Source: an uncultured Desulfobacterales bacterium
Lineage (GTDB): Bacteria; Desulfobacterota; Desulfobacteria; Desulfobacterales; JAHEIW01
DNA: 64,000 nt
Reading direction: 5' to 3'
Assembly (NCBI GenBank): GCA_947259495.1
Contig: CAMYLV010000003.1
Span: forward strand, 1 to 64,000
Shown: one piece after another, positions 51,925 to 60,852 of the stretch
Layout of the letters: every line of letters begins with the position of its first letter
Position numbering within the stretch: position 1 is the first letter of the stretch
Notes under the pieces: generated by a model
Databases searched by the model: none
What the model saw: the letters and a program-made list of their open reading frames with translations, nothing else
What the model was told of the DNA's origin: nothing
Program-made: the position numbers and the translations under genes

Positions 51925-52023
51925 TTGGATAATATGGTTTTTATCGGTTTTGGTTTGATCGGATTCGGCTTGGCATTTTTTATCTACATGCTTCTGTCCG
52001 GCAAACCTGAAAATGATGAGTAG
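51925..52023 (+). CDS. Predicted 32-residue membrane protein
   Basis: MDNMVFIGFGLIGFGLAFFI (first 20), YMLLSGKPENDE. A single hydrophobic helix with a Gly-rich face (GFGLIGFG) and an acidic tail. The TTG at 51925 has GGAGG 7 bases ahead; an ATG at 51934 is the alternative. It follows the ribbon-helix-helix gene and precedes repeat copy C. No family is recognised. Confidence 0.5.
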   Translation: MDNMVFIGFGLIGFGLAFFIYMLLSGKPENDE

Positions 52024-52047
52024 AAAAATCGGGGCTTTGTTGGCCGT

Positions 52048-52150
52048 TATACCGTTTTCCATAATAATGTTCCGGAATAAGGAAATATGGCATAAGGGGT
52101 TGTAGAAAAAAACGTTTGAATACCGGAACGTTTTTTACAACCCCCTATAG
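52048..52150 (+). repeat. 105-bp three-arm repeat, copy C
   Basis: TATACCGTTTTCCATAATAA then GTTCCGG (left), GGCATAAGGGGTTGTAG and AAAAAAACGTT (middle), CCGGAACGTTTTTT and ACAACCCCCTATAG (right). Left-right and middle-right complementarity are both kept although bases differ from copies A and B. Confidence 0.85.
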
Positions 52151-52163
52151 ATCAAAGAATCAA

Positions 52164-52202
52164 AAAGCCCGCTGGCAATCCAGCGGGCTTTATTATTTTT
52201 TC
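52164..52202. terminator. Strong, probably bidirectional terminator
   Basis: AAAGCCCGCTGG, CAAT, CCAGCGGGCTTT followed by ATTATTTTTT on the plus strand and TTTTTGATT on the minus strand. It lies 26 bases after the end of the minor-pilin operon (minus strand). Confidence 0.9.
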
Positions 52203-52227
52203 GGTCAGGAGGCTATTTCGCAAAAAA

Positions 52228-55200
52228 TTAAAGCTCCGGCACACAATCCGGCAACGGAGGTGAATCTTCCAGGGGCCAGGCGTTTCTGTCGCAATCGACC
52301 ACCGGATCACCGGGTCGGATAAAGCTCAATTGGAACTGACTGACGGTGACATCTAAGGCCTCCGCACCGGCTGCGCCGGTAAAGCCGAAAAAGAAGCGCT
52401 CAAAATCGTCCTGTTCGGCACCTTTGAGGCTGAATCGCTGGATCATGGGCAGTTCACTAATAGCAGTATAATCATATTCAATGCGCGTATCCTGAAAAAA
52501 AGTGCCCAGGATATTGTCGCAGGTGAGATCATTGTTGCACTGCCGGATCCACAGGCGCAGCTCGTAGTCAAATTCTCCGTCAACATTTGGCAGAAGGGCG
52601 CGATCCACTTCCAGGCGAACCGCAAAGGGTCCTCTGGAACCGGCACCGTTTAGCCAATCAGTGTTGTTGTCCACTAAAACAGTTGAATCCAGATCTTCAA
52701 CCGTCAGCAGCTTACCGGCACTTTTATCTTCATCTTTAAAGTTCCTGGGATCTGCAAACTGGCTGATGGTATAAAAGTTCGTATCATTGGAGCCGATGTG
52801 GATAAAACCGTCATCTCCGATCGCCGGGGAAGAGGGCACCGCAGCGCCCGTTGGAAAAAACCATTTTTGCGTTCCATCCGGATTGAGTGCGTAAACGTTG
52901 CCATCCGAGGATCCAATATAAATGGTACGGTCGAGATCGACGATCGCTGAAGATTCCACATTGCCGCCAGTAGGAAAGCGCCATTTTTCCGTACCATCCG
53001 GGTTGACCGCCCAAACGTTACTGTCGTCTGATCCGATGTAAATGGTTCCATCGATTGGATCCAAGGCAGGCGAGGATTCAATTTCACCGTTGGTCTGAAA
53101 TCGCCATTCGCCCTGGACACCATTTATCCCCCCCACTCCCGTGGGATCAGCCAGGCGGGCGACATCCTTGAGAGCATAGAGATAGTCATCATCGGCGCCC
53201 ACATAGATTGTGCCATCGCTTTGATTCACTGTTGGCGATGATTGGATCTCATTGGGCTCTGTTAGAATCGGGAAACGCCACCGCTCGGTTCCGTCAGCGG
53301 TGTTAACGGCATAAAGGTTGTTGTCATTGGAAACAAAATAAACCACCGAGGCAGCAGAATTTAATGCCGCGACGTTATCCACTTCACCTCCGGTGGGAAA
53401 TTCCCATTCGCCGGGTTGCGGAAAAGGTTGTGCGGGGGGTTTACGAGCGTCCGGATCGATTGCATATAAAGACCCGCTATCTGTTCCAAAATAGACCCTG
53501 CCATCCGGTCCGACAGTCGGTGTTGAGTCTATGTCTGTGCCGACCCCAAAGCGCCAGAGTTCGTTGCCATCCGAATCTATGGCGATAATAGTATTGCCGC
53601 TAATGTCTGAATAGATAACATCATCACTGGGATCGGGGGTACCTTTGGTATCAATACCGGGCATGTAATCGTTGTTATCTGTGAGGTTAAAGCTCCATTT
53701 TGTGGTTCCATCCGGGTTAAGCGCGTATAAGGTGGCATCCAGAGCCGACATGTAAATCGTGCCGTCGGATCCAATGGCAGCACGCCAGAATGAAACGGTG
53801 CCACCAGTATTGAAGCGCCATTCTTCCGTCGGCTCTTCACCATCGGCGTCGTGACGGTTGTCGTCATATAACGGGTTGTTGCCTCGACATGGAATATTCA
53901 AAAAGCTGGTTCGCCCCCAGAATACGTACTGCACAGCGTCCTTATTTGCTGCCAACGGATCATTGCGAAGATTGGTTTCGACATTCGGTCCGACACAATA
54001 ATCCGGAGGGGGGTCATCGACGCGATTGTTTGTCCGGGTGTCAAATTCCACCGCAATTTTAGGTGGGTCCAGACCCCTATCGTTGGGGTTAGTGGCAACA
54101 AAATCCGCATCATTCAGTGGATCTGGATTCGGAACGATACGGCTGTCGCCGGCATAGCCCATCAGTTCACTGAGCTGGATGTCTCCACCCACGGATGTCG
54201 CACTGTTATGGGGAGTTAAGGGGGGGCCAAAACTTGTCAATGTGAAAGTAATGCCGTCGCCCTGGCCGGTAAAATTCACCAGAAAAAATGCTCTTACACC
54301 CAGCGTAAACAGACACGCGCCCTGCTGGCAATAGTCCTGATCGCCGCCGATGGACAGGTCGGCATCGAAGAACGCCGATCCAAACTCGTCGGTCTGCCCG
54401 CCGCCGATATCAAGCTCGTAATCGGTCAGATTCGTTTCGAAAAAACGGCTATCCGTTTCCTGCTCGCTCAAGTTGGAGATGAAATCCTCAGCTGTGATAT
54501 CTGGCGGAGCCGGTTGGGGGATAATAGAGGCGTCGTAAATAATTTTGCCAAAAAGGTAATCGCCGCCATATTCAACACCATCGGATTCACCGGTGGGCAC
54601 CACCATATGGTTTCGCGGCGACACGATGACCCAATCATTTGCATCTGTCTGGGTTGTGAGCCATTCGGATTGCGACGCTTTGGATAAATTTGTTAGCACG
54701 ACCTTGGTCGGTGCGCCTGCCGGTTCCTCCTTTCGCTCTTCGTAAAAATAATCATTGCGCCGGAGAGTAATTGCCCCTCCATACTTCGGAAGGTAATATT
54801 GGGCCTCAAGCGGCAAATCCAGGTCGACACCATCCGAGTCGATGTCCTGACCTGCTGCTGGCTGGACTGCAAAAGCAATTCTTTCATCGGCATTTGCATA
54901 AAAATCGTCGCTCAGATTGAGGGTTAACGTATCGGGTGGCGGTGGGCGAGCGGGAATGGTGTACCCTGAAATAACGGCCCGACCGCCTTCAGGGGGATTA
55001 AGTCCCACAAACTCGAAATTAACGGCATAAATGCTGTCCGGCGGGAGCGGAATTGTGTAAGCAATCGGAACGGTTCCAATAGGAACCCCAAGTGTCAGAG
55101 CCCCACCTCCGGGTCCTATAGCCTGGTTTGAAGGTGAATTAAACCACGGGCTGAAGACATTAATGGTGAAGCTGCCGGCATCGGTTACGGTGTAGGTGGT

Positions 55201-55491
55201 GGTATTGAGCGTATCTTTTATAAAATCGATATCAAAATCGGCTTTGCGGAGCTCACTGAAGGCATAACGCATGCCGGACTCAGCCATGTAGATGGCTCTG
55301 CGGGTGTCATTTCGGGTAACCGTGCTGGCTGTGGATGAGGAGAACATCGAGACCATGGCAACGCCAAGAGCGCCGAAAATAAGCATCAATACGACCACAT
55401 AAATCAGCACATTACCCGCCGCGCTAAAATGCCTTCTGTTTTGCAGATGCAAAACTGATGGATAGAATAACTTTTTTAAAAAATTGCTCAT
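52228..55491 (-). CDS. PilX-type pilin fused to a lectin-like domain and PQQ-like beta-propeller
   Basis: A 1087-residue exported protein. Residues 1-60 are a PilX-like pilin N terminus: hydrophobic helix (VLIYVVVLMLIFGALGVAMV) then YMAESGMRYAFSELRKADF. Residues 380-490 look like an L-type lectin or Laminin-G-type fold: GDGITFTLTSFGPP, ELMGYAG, PKIAVEFDTRTNN. Residues 560-905 contain eight repeats such as DGTIYIGSSDGNVYALNPDG and EKWRFPTGG, a PQQ-like propeller (compare PilY1-type tips). The last 180 residues have paired cysteines (IRQCNNDLTCDN). A ligand-binding tip on a pilus is the natural inference. It is the last gene of a four-gene pilin operon. Confidence 0.8.
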   Translation of the reverse strand: MSNFLKKLFYPSVLHLQNRRHFSAAGNVLIYVVVLMLIFGALGVAMVSMFSSSTASTVTRNDTRRAIYMAESGMRYAFSELRKADFDIDFIKDTLNTTTYTVTDAGSFTINVFSPWFNSPSNQAIGPGGGALTLGVPIGTVPIAYTIPLPPDSIYAVNFEFVGLNPPEGGRAVISGYTIPARPPPPDTLTLNLSDDFYANADERIAFAVQPAAGQDIDSDGVDLDLPLEAQYYLPKYGGAITLRRNDYFYEERKEEPAGAPTKVVLTNLSKASQSEWLTTQTDANDWVIVSPRNHMVVPTGESDGVEYGGDYLFGKIIYDASIIPQPAPPDITAEDFISNLSEQETDSRFFETNLTDYELDIGGGQTDEFGSAFFDADLSIGGDQDYCQQGACLFTLGVRAFFLVNFTGQGDGITFTLTSFGPPLTPHNSATSVGGDIQLSELMGYAGDSRIVPNPDPLNDADFVATNPNDRGLDPPKIAVEFDTRTNNRVDDPPPDYCVGPNVETNLRNDPLAANKDAVQYVFWGRTSFLNIPCRGNNPLYDDNRHDADGEEPTEEWRFNTGGTVSFWRAAIGSDGTIYMSALDATLYALNPDGTTKWSFNLTDNNDYMPGIDTKGTPDPSDDVIYSDISGNTIIAIDSDGNELWRFGVGTDIDSTPTVGPDGRVYFGTDSGSLYAIDPDARKPPAQPFPQPGEWEFPTGGEVDNVAALNSAASVVYFVSNDNNLYAVNTADGTERWRFPILTEPNEIQSSPTVNQSDGTIYVGADDDYLYALKDVARLADPTGVGGINGVQGEWRFQTNGEIESSPALDPIDGTIYIGSDDSNVWAVNPDGTEKWRFPTGGNVESSAIVDLDRTIYIGSSDGNVYALNPDGTQKWFFPTGAAVPSSPAIGDDGFIHIGSNDTNFYTISQFADPRNFKDEDKSAGKLLTVEDLDSTVLVDNNTDWLNGAGSRGPFAVRLEVDRALLPNVDGEFDYELRLWIRQCNNDLTCDNILGTFFQDTRIEYDYTAISELPMIQRFSLKGAEQDDFERFFFGFTGAAGAEALDVTVSQFQLSFIRPGDPVVDCDRNAWPLEDSPPLPDCVPEL

Positions 55492-55562
55492 AAATTTTTA
55501 AATGCTAAAAATGGTGCAGCGCATAAAACGAAAACAATGAAGCCCAATAAAAATTTAAAAGC

Positions 55563-56096
55563 TTACGGTGGCTCGGGCACCATATTTCTCGGAAATATAC
55601 GGGTGCTAAACTGGCGGCCGATTTCACCGACGGTAAAGCTGACATCAATGGCTGCGACTTCATTATTTCCACCACCGGAATTGTTCAGATCCGCATAGGC
55701 GGCCGTCATGGTGAAACTTTGAACGTCATCCAGCAATAAATTCACACTACCATCGACATCCATGGAAATCGTATCGGCCCCAGCATTGTAGGTGATTTGG
55801 CGGTCACCGGGCAATGTCACACTGGCATAGTCTATCGTGTTGTTGGCCGTAAAAGCGTCTATTTTGTTAATATCCCGTAATTCCATACTAATGCGGTCCA
55901 GGGCGAATTGGGCCTTTAAGGCACCTTCAGACGTATCTTTGGCGCGCAGGTAACCGTTAAGACCGGTGTACATAAAAAGGGTGGTGAAGGTCCCAATGAT
56001 TCCCACCAGAACAAGGGTGACAATCAGCTCCACCAGGGTGAACCCTTTTTGCTGTATGATCCAATCTCGTGTATTAATAAAGTACAATGGGATCAT
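55563..56096 (-). CDS. Minor pilin / pseudopilin (PilW-like)
   Basis: A 177-residue prepilin. The leader ends QQKG and is followed by FTLVELIVTLVLVGIIGTF, the class III cleavage site and N-methylated helix. A globular C-terminal part follows (LLLDDVQSFTMTAAYADL is PilW/GspJ-like). Its start overlaps the end of the preceding gene by 23 bases, so the pilins are translated in series. It would be processed by PilD and inserted with the other minor pilins to prime the type IV pilus or a type II secretion pseudopilus. Confidence 0.82.
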   Translation of the reverse strand: MIPLYFINTRDWIIQQKGFTLVELIVTLVLVGIIGTFTTLFMYTGLNGYLRAKDTSEGALKAQFALDRISMELRDINKIDAFTANNTIDYASVTLPGDRQITYNAGADTISMDVDGSVNLLLDDVQSFTMTAAYADLNNSGGGNNEVAAIDVSFTVGEIGRQFSTRIFPRNMVPEPP

Positions 56097-56541
56097 TGGT
56101 TGTTCTGCTGTTAGTTAAAATAGCCGTCATTGAATATCGCCCGGTGATTGCCGGTGACACCAGGCCTGAAGCTTGAAGCACGATTTTTAAGTTGTCACTC
56201 CCCCCGGCGCCTTCATTCCCGCCGGCATCAAATACAATATACTGGGTGGTGATGTTAATGCCGTTAATGGTCTGGCCATTGTAATTGGTGACAACATTGT
56301 TCAGGGCATTGCCCGGATCACTGTTTATATCCGCCACATAAGCTGCAATGATCTGTTCCATCACACTTTCACCGGTGGACTCATCGCGAACAATTTCTAC
56401 CGTATTCCAGCTGGCCTCCAGGGCCGTTCCCATGAATTGAACAAAGATAACCCCTAAAATGCCGGCTGCCACGATGGTGACGATAATTTCCACCAGGGTA
56501 AAGCCTTCTGAGCCAATTTTCATGGATTTTAAATCCGTCAT
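56074..56541 (-). CDS. Minor pilin / pseudopilin (PilV/GspI-like)
   Basis: A 155-residue prepilin with the leader MTDLKSMKIGSEG and helix FTLVEIIVTIVAAGILGVIF. The short C-terminal domain is Asn/Gly-rich (NVVTNYNGQTINGINITTQY). It overlaps the next pilin at its 3' end and the FimT-like gene at its 5' end (ATGA). Its position after a FimT-like and before a PilW-like gene supports a PilV-type role. Confidence 0.8.
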   Translation of the reverse strand: MTDLKSMKIGSEGFTLVEIIVTIVAAGILGVIFVQFMGTALEASWNTVEIVRDESTGESVMEQIIAAYVADINSDPGNALNNVVTNYNGQTINGINITTQYIVFDAGGNEGAGGSDNLKIVLQASGLVSPAITGRYSMTAILTNSRTTNDPIVLY

Positions 56542-57083
56542 TGCACCAAACCCGTTTCTGGAGTCATTGTGATGGTTCGGTTCTGGCCACTGGCTGAAAG
56601 AGTTATGATTAATGGATTGTCCAAGTCATCATTGGTTGTTGCATCGGTATATTGCGTATATGGCTTTCCGAATCGGTCGAAAAAGAGAAGATTGGAAGCA
56701 AGGGGCTGAATGTCGACTCCAAAATCAGCCGCAGAGGCTTTTTTGTTTTGTTCTCCGGGAAAAATGACCTGTTGTGCGGCTAAATCCGGCTCGCCGGCGT
56801 CAACCGGAATCGATGCAAAAAATAACCAATATTGATCCGTGCCGGGATCGAACTTAATTCCCCAAATCTCATTGGCATCGCCGCGCTTCATCGCCGTGGC
56901 CTGGGCATAGCGTATCTGGTTGCGGATTCTGTCGGTCTGACCGACCAGGTCGACCTGTACGGTGCTGACCGAGCGACCGATGACATAGGCGGTGATGATC
57001 GCCATCAGCACCAGAACGACGGTGATTTCAACCAGAGTAAAGCCATGTTGACTGTGATGCATTGCGTGGGCCTTTGTAAGCAT
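56538..57083 (-). CDS. Minor pilin / pseudopilin (FimT/GspH-like)
   Basis: A 181-residue prepilin that opens the operon. The leader (..HHSQHG) precedes FTLVEITVVLVLMAIITAYV, and RIRNQIRYAQATAMKRGD is the FimT/GspH signature region. The C terminus LSASGQNRTITMTPETGLV is also typical. The ATG at 57083 is used; one at 57062 would shorten the leader and is possible. No strong ribosome-binding site was seen for either. Confidence 0.82.
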   Translation of the reverse strand: MLTKAHAMHHSQHGFTLVEITVVLVLMAIITAYVIGRSVSTVQVDLVGQTDRIRNQIRYAQATAMKRGDANEIWGIKFDPGTDQYWLFFASIPVDAGEPDLAAQQVIFPGEQNKKASAADFGVDIQPLASNLLFFDRFGKPYTQYTDATTNDDLDNPLIITLSASGQNRTITMTPETGLVQ

Positions 57084-57593
57084 CTTGATTTTTTGGCGAT
57101 TTTAGAGTTAAGCGCGTTTGGTTGAGCCGGCCGTCGGCTGTACCGGGCAACCCATTTTTATGGTATTATTTTTTGGGTGACCCGTCAAGAAAAAGCCGTT
57201 GTTTTAGGCAGTTGCGCGGCACTATATTTATAGATTTATAGACAAGTTGTTAGTATATTTTCACTACAAGCGTGCTACATATAGAGTATTCTAAAAAATT
57301 AGATGTCTAAATGCAAGTGGCTAAAATATTTGGCCTCTCGCAAACCCGCGTCGCTGAACACGATCAGGTTTAGAAAAGGATGTGAAGTCCCGCATATGCG
57401 GGACCTCGCCTGAGCGGCTCGCGATGGCGGGCAGGGGACGCAAAGGCGCCCATAAATTTGTCGGGTGAACCGAAAAAACAGCCACAAACAAGGGAATCGG
57501 CTCGAAGGTCATATTGCTTGAAAAGAGAACTTATTCGCCCTATACTTTCTGCAATACTTCTAACCCAGGGAATAATTTTTAAAAGGAATCAAA
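57084..57593. other. Divergent intergenic region pilin operon / acetyl-CoA hydrolase gene
   Basis: About 510 bases. It holds a CCCGC/GCGGG hairpin (57387-57404) and A/T-rich stretches around 57200-57300 that probably contain the pilin promoter. The open frames at 57299-57512 show no family resemblance and are not called. Confidence 0.35.
57387..57404. repeat. Short hairpin of the CCCGC/GCGGG family
   Basis: GTCCCGCAT-ATGCGGGAC is a perfect 18-bp palindrome, preceded by GATGTGAA and followed by CTCGCC, as in the copies at 1641-1656 (reverse orientation) and 1771-1788. Confidence 0.55.
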
Positions 57594-59003
57594 ATGCAGC
57601 CCACCAAAATCAAACTGAATCAAATTGGCGCCATCATCGCCGAGTCCTTTAACGGGAAAAAAGAAATTGTATGCTACCTGGGCTCGAATGCGGCTACGCC
57701 CACGGCTTCGATTGAAGCCCTGACCCGGTCCATAATGTCTCAAAAACCCCGGTTGCCGTTTATCAATATGGTTCATCTACTTTTGCAGGGCCCGGTTCCG
57801 TACGTCGCGGCGGGCCTGCAGGATCGCGTGATGGCCTATTCCATTTTTTCAGGCGGTGAGGTTCGACAGGCGGCCAATGAGGGGCGCGCATTTTACCTTC
57901 CCTGCACGCTGGCCAACCTGGACAGCTTAATTGGAAAAGGGCGCCGGTATGAACCCGATGTGGTTATATTAAAGGTTTGTCAAAATCAGTTTACCGGTGA
58001 ATTCAGTCTGGGGTTATCGGTGGAAGCCCTTCACACTGCCATTGACCATGCGAAAATCGTGATCGCCGAATTGGACCCGTCTATGCCTTTTACCCAGGGC
58101 CAGAGCGTGGTCGATGCCCAGTCGGTTGACTACATTATTGATGGGGGTGTCAAACCGGTTTATGATTTTGCTGCCCCGGACTTTGAAAATTTAATCCCGG
58201 AAGAAAAACGGATCGGTGAACTGATCACCGACAATTTCATCCAGGACGGTATTACCCTGCAGGTGGGTATCGGCAAAATCCCGGATGCGGTTATCGGCAC
58301 TATCCGGGATGCGCAATATAAAGATCTCGGTGTGCAGACCGAGCTATACGGTGACGGACTTATGCTTTTGGAAGAAAAAGGCATCGTCACCAATCGCAAA
58401 AAAAGAGCCAATCTGGGCTACAGTACCACCAGCCTGATCATGGGCTCAAGTGCGCTCTATGATTTTGTGCACATGCGTGCCGGTGTTCAGATGCGCCCCT
58501 GCACCTACACCAACTCAGCGGAAACCATTCATAAAAACAGCCCCTTCATATCGGTCAACACCGCCATCGGGGTTGATTTGCTGGGAAATGTCTGGGCTGA
58601 TTTTATTGATCCCCGACGTTATTACAGCGGGGTGGGCGGACAGCCTGATTTTATTCGGGCCTTAAATGATCATGCTTACGGGGCACCAATTATCGCAATA
58701 AAAAGCATAACTCACCGGGGAGAATCAAAAATTACCAAAATGCATCCGCCCGGAATCAGTTTAACCGCCAGCGCCTTTGACGGTGTTGTGATCGTGACCG
58801 AATACGGTATTGCCGATCTGCGCGGATTGACTACCGGCGAAAAAGCCATGGCAATTGCCCGCATTGCCCATCCGCGCTTCAGCGATGATTTAATGCGCTA
58901 TGTTAATGAAGATCAACTTTTCACCAAACCCAGTGGCTTTTCCCTGGATAAAACCCCCAAGGGCGTCACTCTGTATGACGGCCGAATTAAAATCGCGGAA
59001 TAA
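57594..59003 (+). CDS. Acetyl-CoA hydrolase/transferase family CoA-transferase
   Basis: A 469-residue class I CoA-transferase (acetate- or 4-hydroxybutyrate:CoA type). GAIIAESFNGKKEIVCYLGS forms the N terminus, TLQVGIGKIPDAVIG and QTELYGDGLMLLEEKG near 250 carry the usual catalytic Glu region, and GLTTGEKAMAIARIAHP near 415 is the C-terminal signature. It moves CoA between carboxylic acids by a glutamyl-CoA intermediate. AAAAGGA lies 7 bases ahead of the ATG. The substrate pair is not determined, but neighbours in this genome suggest acyl-CoA degradation. Confidence 0.87.
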   Translation: MQPTKIKLNQIGAIIAESFNGKKEIVCYLGSNAATPTASIEALTRSIMSQKPRLPFINMVHLLLQGPVPYVAAGLQDRVMAYSIFSGGEVRQAANEGRAFYLPCTLANLDSLIGKGRRYEPDVVILKVCQNQFTGEFSLGLSVEALHTAIDHAKIVIAELDPSMPFTQGQSVVDAQSVDYIIDGGVKPVYDFAAPDFENLIPEEKRIGELITDNFIQDGITLQVGIGKIPDAVIGTIRDAQYKDLGVQTELYGDGLMLLEEKGIVTNRKKRANLGYSTTSLIMGSSALYDFVHMRAGVQMRPCTYTNSAETIHKNSPFISVNTAIGVDLLGNVWADFIDPRRYYSGVGGQPDFIRALNDHAYGAPIIAIKSITHRGESKITKMHPPGISLTASAFDGVVIVTEYGIADLRGLTTGEKAMAIARIAHPRFSDDLMRYVNEDQLFTKPSGFSLDKTPKGVTLYDGRIKIAE

Positions 59004-59106
59004 AACCGGATAGCATTTTAATCAGGGATTTAGAAAAATTCAAAATGGAAATGCGTTTTTTTCCGTTTGCAGGGCGTTCGTTGTTTTATTTATCATTAGG
59101 CGAAGC

Positions 59107-60228
59107 ATGGCGGTTTTAAAAAAATTCTTCTCATCACTGTTTTTTCTATTTTTGTTACTGCAGATTATTGCCTGCAGCACGGCGCCGAATATTGCGGTTG
59201 AAGTGCTGCCGCAATATGACGCCCTCTTCTCAAACCAGGAAGGCTGGACCGGTGGCGACGGTGCCTACTCCGTTGCTTTAAGCCATAACATTATCGCCTG
59301 GTTTTTCGGCGACACCTGGATCGGCCAGATAGAAAACGGCCGGCATGTAAACGCCACGCTTGTCAATAATACTGTGGCCATTCAGCTGGGAAAAGATGCG
59401 GCCGCAGCAAAAATGGACTTCACCTTCGGCCGTGCCGCCGCCGGCCAACCCCTGGCCTTGATCCGACCGGATGATGGGCGGGGGTGGTTCTGGATTTTTG
59501 ACGGCGCGATGACACCTGCGGGTCTGTACGTTTTCCTGATTCAAATCGATCGGACCGCAGGCGATGCGGTTTTTGATTTTAAGGTCCTGGGAACCTGGCT
59601 GGGACACGTTGCCAACCCCGAGGAATTGCCGGCGCTCTGGCGCATAACGCAATCAAAAGTCCCCTGGTCGACATTTTCGGCCTCCGGCGGTATTCTGTGG
59701 GGGTCGGCGATATTACAGATCAATAAAATCTTATATATTTACGGAACGGTGGAAGAGCGTGCCGGTGGTGTATTAGGCAAACACATGATTTTAGCCCGGG
59801 TTCCGGCATCTCTGCTGTCGGATTATTCGCAGTGGCGCTTTTTTGCCGATGGCAACTGGGTAACGGATTTCAGGCGCGCCAGTCGACTGAGCCCGAATAT
59901 GCCCCATGAATATTCCGTCACATATCTTCCCGCATTGATGCAGTACGCAGCCGTCTATTCTGAGGATGGATTATCGAAAAATATTTTGCTGCGTTTGTCC
60001 CCCAAACCCCAGGGACCCTGGAGTGAACCGATACAGATATTTCAGTGTCCGGAAGCCGGTTGGGATGATTCGATTTTTTGCTACGCTGCTAAAGCCCACG
60101 GCGCGCTTTCCAGGGATCCTGACCGGCTGATCATCACCTACATCGCCAATTCGATAGATTTTGATCGAGTCGCCAATGATGCCCGGCTATATCGGCCCCG
60201 GTTCCTAAAGGTGACGTTTACAAAATAG
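59107..60228 (+). CDS. DUF4185 lipoprotein (beta-propeller)
   Basis: A 373-residue lipoprotein. A hydrophobic signal peptide (residues 5-21) ends in the lipobox IIAC, with Cys22 as the lipidation site, then STAPNIAVEVLPQYD. The rest resembles the DUF4185 five-bladed propeller: EGWTGGDGAYSVALSHN, WFFGDTWIG, WFWIFDGAMTPAGLYVFLIQ, PHEYSVTYLPALMQYAAVYS and GPWSEPIQIFQCPEAGWDD. The fold is used by glycoside-related proteins, but no catalytic residues can be assigned. It is downstream of the CoA-transferase by 100 bases. Confidence 0.78.
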   Translation: MAVLKKFFSSLFFLFLLLQIIACSTAPNIAVEVLPQYDALFSNQEGWTGGDGAYSVALSHNIIAWFFGDTWIGQIENGRHVNATLVNNTVAIQLGKDAAAAKMDFTFGRAAAGQPLALIRPDDGRGWFWIFDGAMTPAGLYVFLIQIDRTAGDAVFDFKVLGTWLGHVANPEELPALWRITQSKVPWSTFSASGGILWGSAILQINKILYIYGTVEERAGGVLGKHMILARVPASLLSDYSQWRFFADGNWVTDFRRASRLSPNMPHEYSVTYLPALMQYAAVYSEDGLSKNILLRLSPKPQGPWSEPIQIFQCPEAGWDDSIFCYAAKAHGALSRDPDRLIITYIANSIDFDRVANDARLYRPRFLKVTFTK

Positions 60229-60250
60229 TACCCTTCATAAAGTTGATGAG

Positions 60251-60568
60251 CTATCTTTTGACTTCGCTATGGATCCAGTCCAAAAAGGGCGGGTAGCCGT
60301 CTAAAACCGGCAGGCTGACGATGCAGGGGCAGTCGTAACTGTGAAGAGACTTGACTTTGTCGATCAACAGTGAAACCAGCGGTTCAGTGGTTTTGGCAAT
60401 TAAAACCACCTCTGAATCTTCCTGGATTTTTTCCTCCCAACGATAAATGGACTGCATGTTATCTAAAATGTTCACGCATGCAGCCAATCGGGATTCCACC
60501 AGGGCTTTGCCGATTTTTTGGGCTTCGGCTTTGCTGCCAGCGGTCATATAAATGAAGTTAATTGCCAT
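60251..60568 (-). CDS. cutA: CutA divalent-cation tolerance protein
   Basis: A 105-residue trimer-forming protein of the CutA1 family. INFIYMTAGSKAEAQKIGKA is the N terminus, LAACVNILDNMQSIYRWEEK and IQEDSEVVLIAKTT the central signatures, and HSYDCPCIVSLPV the C-terminal one. It is linked to copper tolerance and to signal trimers; function is still unclear. The ATG at 60568 has AGAGG 7 bases ahead and is preferred to 60595. Convergent with the DUF4185 gene. Confidence 0.92.
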   Translation of the reverse strand: MAINFIYMTAGSKAEAQKIGKALVESRLAACVNILDNMQSIYRWEEKIQEDSEVVLIAKTTEPLVSLLIDKVKSLHSYDCPCIVSLPVLDGYPPFLDWIHSEVKR

Positions 60569-60852
60569 TGGGCAACCTCTTTTGTTGAAGAACAAGTGCT
60601 AATTCTCAGAAACGTAGCTAAGCACAATCTCTGAAAAGGTCATGCTTTTTTTCTGAATGGCGCTATGCAGATAAATTGTCCCTATAACAGGAAGTGGCGC
60701 GATATTTGGGGTGATTGGCATACAAGCCTTTGGGTTTAGAAACTGCGTAGCTCAAATCCCAAATATCGGGCCACAGGCAACTTGAAAATCATAGCGCCTG
60801 GAAGAAAATGACATGACCGCCCAGTTTTAATAAATTATTTCTGAGACGGAAA

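Noticed and set aside
51602-52023. Toxin-antitoxin pair from the CopG-like gene and the small membrane peptide
   Set aside because: The genes are 140 bases apart and do not overlap, and the peptide matches no known toxin. Kept only as a speculative finding.
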